The translations under genes and the position numbers were made by a program. The notes under the pieces are model-generated. The model did not search any database and was not told the origin of the DNA. It worked only from the letters and a program-made list of their open reading frames with translations. Source: Oscillospiraceae bacterium (GTDB lineage: Bacteria > Bacillota > Clostridia > Oscillospirales > Oscillospiraceae). Taken from it: DNA of 38,722 nt. Where the stretch lies: the NCBI GenBank assembly GCA_902789745.1, contig CADAPH010000031.1, positions 1 through 38,722 of the forward strand, in the 5' to 3' direction. This document shows positions 34,065 through 38,722 of the stretch, piece by piece (within the stretch, counting starts at the first letter, position 1; the number at the start of each line of letters is the position of its first letter).

Positions 34065-35177
34065 ATGGACTATAAAATGTGTGTCCCCTGTCTTCTCGGC
34101 CTTGAGGGGCCGATCGCGGACGAATTGAAACGGCTGAACATCTCCGACGTGCGCTCGGAAAACGGCCGCGTCTATTTTACGGGCGGCGATTCCGAGCTTG
34201 CCCGCGCCAATATCTGCCTGCGCATCGGCGAGCGTGTGCTCATCGAGATCGGCTCCTTTGAGGCCAAAAGCTTCGACGAATTGTTCGAGGGGACAAAGGC
34301 CCTGCCCTGGGAGAATATCATTCCCGCCGACGGCGTCTTTCCGGTCAAGGGTTACAGCCTCAACTCCCGGCTCTTCTCGGTTTCCGACTGCCAGAAGATC
34401 ATCAAAAAGGCCGTGGTCGAGAGGCTGAAAAGCAGGTATCATATGGACTGGTTTCCCGAAACCGGCGCACTGTATCAGATTCAGTTCTCCATCATGAAGG
34501 ACAGGGTTTCCCTGTGCATCGACACCTCCGGCGATGGGCTGCACAAGCGCGGCTACCGCCCGGCGCACAATGCGGCCCCGCTCAAGGAGACCATGGCGGC
34601 CGCGATGGTGACGCTCTCGCGCTATCGGGGGCGCGACGATTTCTGCGACCCCTTCTGCGGCAGCGGCACCATTCCCATCGAGGCGGCGCTGATCGCCAAA
34701 AACCGCGCGCCGGGTCTGGACAGGGGCTTTACGGCCCAGTGCTGGAAAAGCATCCCCCGCCGTGTCTGGGAGGATGAGCGCGACGCTGCACGCGCGCGAG
34801 AGTATCATGGCGACTACCGTATTGTCGGTTCCGACATCGACCGGAAGGCCGTCGCTATTGCGCAGGAGAACGCACAGCGCGCGGGCGTGGACGACGTTGT
34901 TCGCTTTGAGGTCGCCGACGCCATGGCGTTTGACCGTCAGACGGAGCGCGGCGTCATCGTCACAAATCCCCCCTACGGTGAGCGCATCATGGAAAAGCAG
35001 GAGGCCGAGACGCTCTACCGCGGCTTTGGTCAGGCGCTCTCCCGCTGTCCGAACTGGCAGCTCTATCTTCTATCCTCTCACACGGAGTTTGAGCGCTGCT
35101 TCGGAAGACCCGCAGATAAAAAACGCAAGCTTTACAACGGCATGATCAAGTGCGATCTGTATATGTACTTTAAATAA
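34065..35177 (+). CDS. THUMP-domain class I RNA methyltransferase
   Basis: A 370-residue SAM-dependent RNA guanine-N2 methyltransferase of the YpsC/RlmL-N type, expected to modify 23S rRNA. The N-terminal half is a THUMP RNA-binding domain (to about residue 155). The C-terminal Rossmann domain has DPFCGSGT (195-202, SAM binding) and NPPYGER (301-307, catalytic). The ATG at 34065 is chosen because AAAGGAG precedes it; an in-frame ATG 24 bases earlier overlaps the DUF554 stop region and lacks a site. Normal length. Confidence 0.93.
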   Translation: MDYKMCVPCLLGLEGPIADELKRLNISDVRSENGRVYFTGGDSELARANICLRIGERVLIEIGSFEAKSFDELFEGTKALPWENIIPADGVFPVKGYSLNSRLFSVSDCQKIIKKAVVERLKSRYHMDWFPETGALYQIQFSIMKDRVSLCIDTSGDGLHKRGYRPAHNAAPLKETMAAAMVTLSRYRGRDDFCDPFCGSGTIPIEAALIAKNRAPGLDRGFTAQCWKSIPRRVWEDERDAARAREYHGDYRIVGSDIDRKAVAIAQENAQRAGVDDVVRFEVADAMAFDRQTERGVIVTNPPYGERIMEKQEAETLYRGFGQALSRCPNWQLYLLSSHTEFERCFGRPADKKRKLYNGMIKCDLYMYFK

Positions 35178-35198
35178 ACAAGAAAGGGATATCATGCG

Positions 35199-36122
35199 AT
35201 GAAGCATCTGTTTATCGTCAATCCCAAAGCCGGGGGCAAGGATAAGAGCATTGCGGTCACCCGCGCCGTCAGAGAGGCCTTCCAAAATCGGGACGGAGAA
35301 TATGAAATCTACGTGACGCAAGGGCCCATGGACGCCGTACAGAAAATACAGCGCGAGGCCGCAAACGGGGAACATCTGCGCGTCTACGCCTGCGGCGGTG
35401 ACGGTACCTTTAACGAGTGCGTCTGCGGCGCGGCATTGCTCAAAAATGTTGCCGTCGCCCCCTTCCCTACCGGAACCGGGAACGACTTCTGCCGCATGTT
35501 CGGGGAAGAGAAGGACCTGTTCCGCGATCTGGACGCCCTGCTCGACGGGACGGAGCACCCCATCGACCTCATCGACTGCAACGGGCGATGGAGCGCCAAC
35601 ATCTGTTCGGTCGGCATCGACGCGCGCATCGGCACCGAGGTTCATCAATACAGCAGCCTGCCGGTTATCGGCGGCGCGGGAGGCTATGTGGTCTCTGCAA
35701 TAGTTAATGTTTTCAAGGGCATCAATCGTCCCATGCGCGTCATTGCCAAGGGCTATGTCTCGGAGGGGCCGCACGCCCTGGTCTGTGCCTGCAACGGGCG
35801 CTTTTACGGCGGCGGTTTCAATCCCAGCCCTGACGCCCGTCCCGATGACGGCGTGCTTGATATCTTCATCGTTCCCGACGTTAAGCTTTTTACGCTTGCT
35901 TGCTACATCGGCAAGTATGCCTCCGGCAAGGCCGACCGCTATCCGAATGTCATCACCCACCTGAAGGGCGACAGCCTGCACATCGACTTTGAGGAGGAAA
36001 ACGTCGTAAACATCGACGGCGAGGCCATGTATGCCAAAAGCGTCGACATGAAGCTTGTGCCCCGCGCCCTGCGCCTGATCGTCCCGAAGGGCATGCGTTT
36101 TTTTGAGGATAAGACCCGGTGA
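35199..36122 (+). CDS. Diacylglycerol/lipid kinase family protein
   Basis: A 307-residue soluble lipid kinase of the DagK/YegS family, which phosphorylates diacylglycerol or a related lipid at the membrane face. The N-terminal domain has NPKAGG (8-13), GGDGT (66-70, nucleotide binding) and PTGTGNDF (90-97). The C-terminal beta-rich domain ends with the DGE motif in NIDGEAM. The ATG follows AAGAAAGGGA. It closes the DUF554-methyltransferase-kinase operon; I see no strong terminator before the groESL promoter. Confidence 0.94.
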   Translation: MKHLFIVNPKAGGKDKSIAVTRAVREAFQNRDGEYEIYVTQGPMDAVQKIQREAANGEHLRVYACGGDGTFNECVCGAALLKNVAVAPFPTGTGNDFCRMFGEEKDLFRDLDALLDGTEHPIDLIDCNGRWSANICSVGIDARIGTEVHQYSSLPVIGGAGGYVVSAIVNVFKGINRPMRVIAKGYVSEGPHALVCACNGRFYGGGFNPSPDARPDDGVLDIFIVPDVKLFTLACYIGKYASGKADRYPNVITHLKGDSLHIDFEEENVVNIDGEAMYAKSVDMKLVPRALRLIVPKGMRFFEDKTR

Positions 36123-36179
36123 ATCCGGCCCTGTTACAAAAAATTCAAAAAATTTGTTCGCTTTTTTATGTTCAGCCTC

Positions 36180-36207
36180 TTGCAAATTTAGAAAAGTGTG
36201 GTATAGT
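36180..36207 (+). promoter_or_regulatory. groESL promoter
   Basis: TTGCAA (36180-36185), a 16-bp spacer and TATAGT (36202-36207), immediately upstream of the CIRCE operator, so a bound HrcA would cover the transcription start. Confidence 0.8.
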
Positions 36208-36209
36208 AT

Positions 36210-36248
36210 GCATCGTTAGCACTCAGGGTATTCGAGTGCTAACGATGC
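36210..36248 (+). promoter_or_regulatory. CIRCE operator (HrcA binding site)
   Basis: The core TTAGCACTC-N9-GAGTGCTAA (36216-36224 and 36234-36242) is a perfect CIRCE element, extended by six further paired bases to 15-bp arms (36210-36224 and 36234-36248). It lies in the 5' leader of groES. HrcA is expected to repress here until heat shock or GroE shortage; hrcA itself is not in the window. Confidence 0.97.
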
Positions 36249-36285
36249 TGATTTTTGTAAATAAATAATTGGAGGTATATAAGCA

Positions 36286-36570
36286 ATGAAACTCAAACCC
36301 TTGGCAGACAGAGTCGTTCTTAAGCAGAACAAGGCCGAAGAGCGCACCGCTTCCGGCATTTTCCTCACCTCCTCCGCCCAGGAGAAGCCCGAGGTCTATG
36401 AGGTTGTTGAGGTCGGCCCCGGCGGACTGGTCGACGGCAATGAGGTCAAGATGATCGTCACCGCGGGCCAGAAGGTGCTTGTCGGCAAGTACAGCGGCAG
36501 CAAGGTCAAGCTGGAGGACGAAGAGTACACCATCGTCCGTCAGTCCGACATCCTGGCCGTTATTGAGTAA
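36286..36570 (+). CDS. groES: Co-chaperonin GroES
   Basis: The 94-residue co-chaperonin that caps the GroEL ring as a heptamer. The sequence starts MKLKPLADRVVLKQNKAEE and contains the mobile loop region (ERTASGIFLTSSAQEKP, about 19-35) and ends VRQSDILAVIE; length is normal. Ribosome site TTGGAGG precedes the ATG. It is cotranscribed with groEL, 20 bases downstream, under the CIRCE-controlled promoter. The GroES mobile loop normally docks on GroEL helices H and I; helix H appears to be missing in the neighbouring gene. Confidence 0.98.
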   Translation: MKLKPLADRVVLKQNKAEERTASGIFLTSSAQEKPEVYEVVEVGPGGLVDGNEVKMIVTAGQKVLVGKYSGSKVKLEDEEYTIVRQSDILAVIE

Positions 36571-36584
36571 GAATTGGAGGTTAA

Positions 36585-38114
<1,530 letters not shown>

Positions 38115-38152
38115 TCCGAAAAGCCAAGCACAAAACCGAATCATATAGCTTT

Positions 38153-38184
38153 AGGCCGATGCTGAAACACGCATCGGCCTTTTT
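38153..38184 (+). terminator. groESL terminator
   Basis: A perfect 10-bp stem AGGCCGATGC (38153-38162 with 38171-38180, 8-base loop) followed by four more Ts, 38 bases after the groEL stop. Confidence 0.9.
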
Positions 38185-38219
38185 ATCCTCGTTTCATTAT
38201 GGTAATTATCTGCCATCGC

Positions 38220-38347
38220 TCTTGCCTCGCCCCGCGTCGGGGAGAGCTGTCACGAAGTGACGGAGAGGGGCCGCTTTCCCGGCGCCGGTCCCCCTCTCAG
38301 GCGCTGTCGCGCCAGCTCTCCCCCGCCTGCCGGCGAGGGCGAGCCAA
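38220..38347. repeat. Imperfect inverted repeat element
   Basis: A hairpin-forming stretch of about 130 bases: the left half (CTTGCCTCGCCCC ... GGGGAGAGCTGTCAC ... GGAGAGGGG) and the right half (CCCCCTCTCAGGCG ... CCAGCTCTCCCCC ... CGAGCCAAG) are imperfect complements. Such elements are dispersed in gut Firmicutes intergenic regions. It encodes no protein and lies between groEL and the methylase remnant; nothing else is seen in 38115-38458 except the terminator and an 8-bp inverted repeat (38384-38391 with 38408-38415). Confidence 0.65.
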
Positions 38348-38458
38348 GTCTCTCTGGTTTGTATTTCAATTGTTGAAAAAAATATCCACATTCGTGATTC
38401 CCTTTTCATGTGGATTATGATAGTATTATAAAAAACACAGACAAAGCGGGGTGCTGAT

Positions 38459-38722
38459 ATGGCCGGGAACAGCAACTTGAATACCGCGAAGACCGCGCGC
38501 AAGGATGAATTTTACACGCAGCTGAGCGATATAGAAAAAGAAATGCGCTAATACCGAAAGCATTTCAAGGACAAGACGATTCTCTGCAACTGTGATGATC
38601 CCTTTGAGAGCAACTTTTTTAAATAGGGTTTACTGAAAAACGAGAACGAAGCGGTTGAAGGCAAAGAAGCGCAAAAGCCAGAGCGCCAGACGATGGGCGA
38701 CGTTCATGGCTATGATGCTGAG
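38459..38722 (+). pseudogene. Decayed EcoRI-family adenine-specific DNA methyltransferase, cut by window edge
   Basis: The frame from ATG 38459 reads MAGNSNLNTAKTARKDEFYT and continues QLSDIEKEMR, then TAA (38549), then YRKHFKDKTILCNCDDPFES and NFFK, then TAG (38624). This N-terminus (NTAKxAxKDEFYTQLSDIE and CNCDDPxxSNFxK) is typical of the EcoRI-type N6-adenine methyltransferase family. Two in-frame stops with the reading frame otherwise intact indicate pseudogenisation. Beyond the second stop the frame (GLLKNENEAVEGKEAQ) is open to the window end but no longer looks like the family, suggesting a deletion too. No restriction endonuclease is seen. The gene has GGGGTGCTGAT before the ATG. Confidence 0.75.

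Noticed and set aside
38459-38722. Recoded stop codons in the methylase fragment
   Set aside because: Both TAA and TAG would need reassignment, yet both end ordinary genes elsewhere in the window. Decay is simpler.

Overview
The window looks like ordinary chromosome from a GC-rich, Gram-positive clostridial anaerobe, most likely Oscillospiraceae (Oscillibacter/Lawsonibacter-like; inference). The signs are a T-box-controlled alaS, CIRCE-controlled groESL, ribonuclease M5, U32 peptidase next to MltG, paired B12-radical SAM and DUF2344 genes beside an M50 protease, and an EFR1-type ferredoxin. Most genes lie on the minus strand.

Layout. 1-536: gene-poor, with inverted repeats and a 27-nt direct repeat. 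537-664: tRNA-Leu(CAA) and its terminator. 700-3852: GH25 muramidase, EFR1 flavodoxin/ferredoxin and a divergent short BCCT-like transporter. 3922-7961: a four-gene polysaccharide operon (GT4, polymerase/ligase, GT2, S26-type peptidase). 8066-11678: rplS from its own promoter and an M50 protease / B12-radical SAM / DUF2344 operon. 11776-18932: a CUT2-type ABC transporter operon with a DUF3798 binding protein, one fused ATPase, two permeases and a small membrane-anchored protein, followed by dipeptidase pepD; its substrate is unknown. 19241-19462: a possible small membrane protein from a divergent promoter. 19444-26326: alaS-HIT-comEC-holA-rnmV behind an alanine T-box. 26616-29139: mltG and a U32 peptidase. 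29320-29496: a tiny Cys/Gly/Asn-rich protein. 29549-33153: broken prfC, a cyclodeaminase-like gene, sirtuin and thymidylate kinase. 33347-36122, plus strand: DUF554, a THUMP RNA methyltransferase and a lipid kinase. 36180-38114: promoter, CIRCE, groES, groEL. 38115-38722: terminator, a hairpin repeat and a decayed EcoRI-type adenine methylase running off the edge.

The most notable points are the ABC operon of unknown substrate with a DUF3798 binding protein that lacks a lipobox, and two internal deletions in normally conserved genes. prfC has lost about 46 nt, which frameshifts it. groEL has lost about 35 codons in frame, including apical helix H. Either the strain really lacks intact RF3 and has a crippled GroEL (or has a second copy), or the assembly dropped sequence twice; reads would decide. 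No CRISPR array, prophage or complete insertion sequence was seen.
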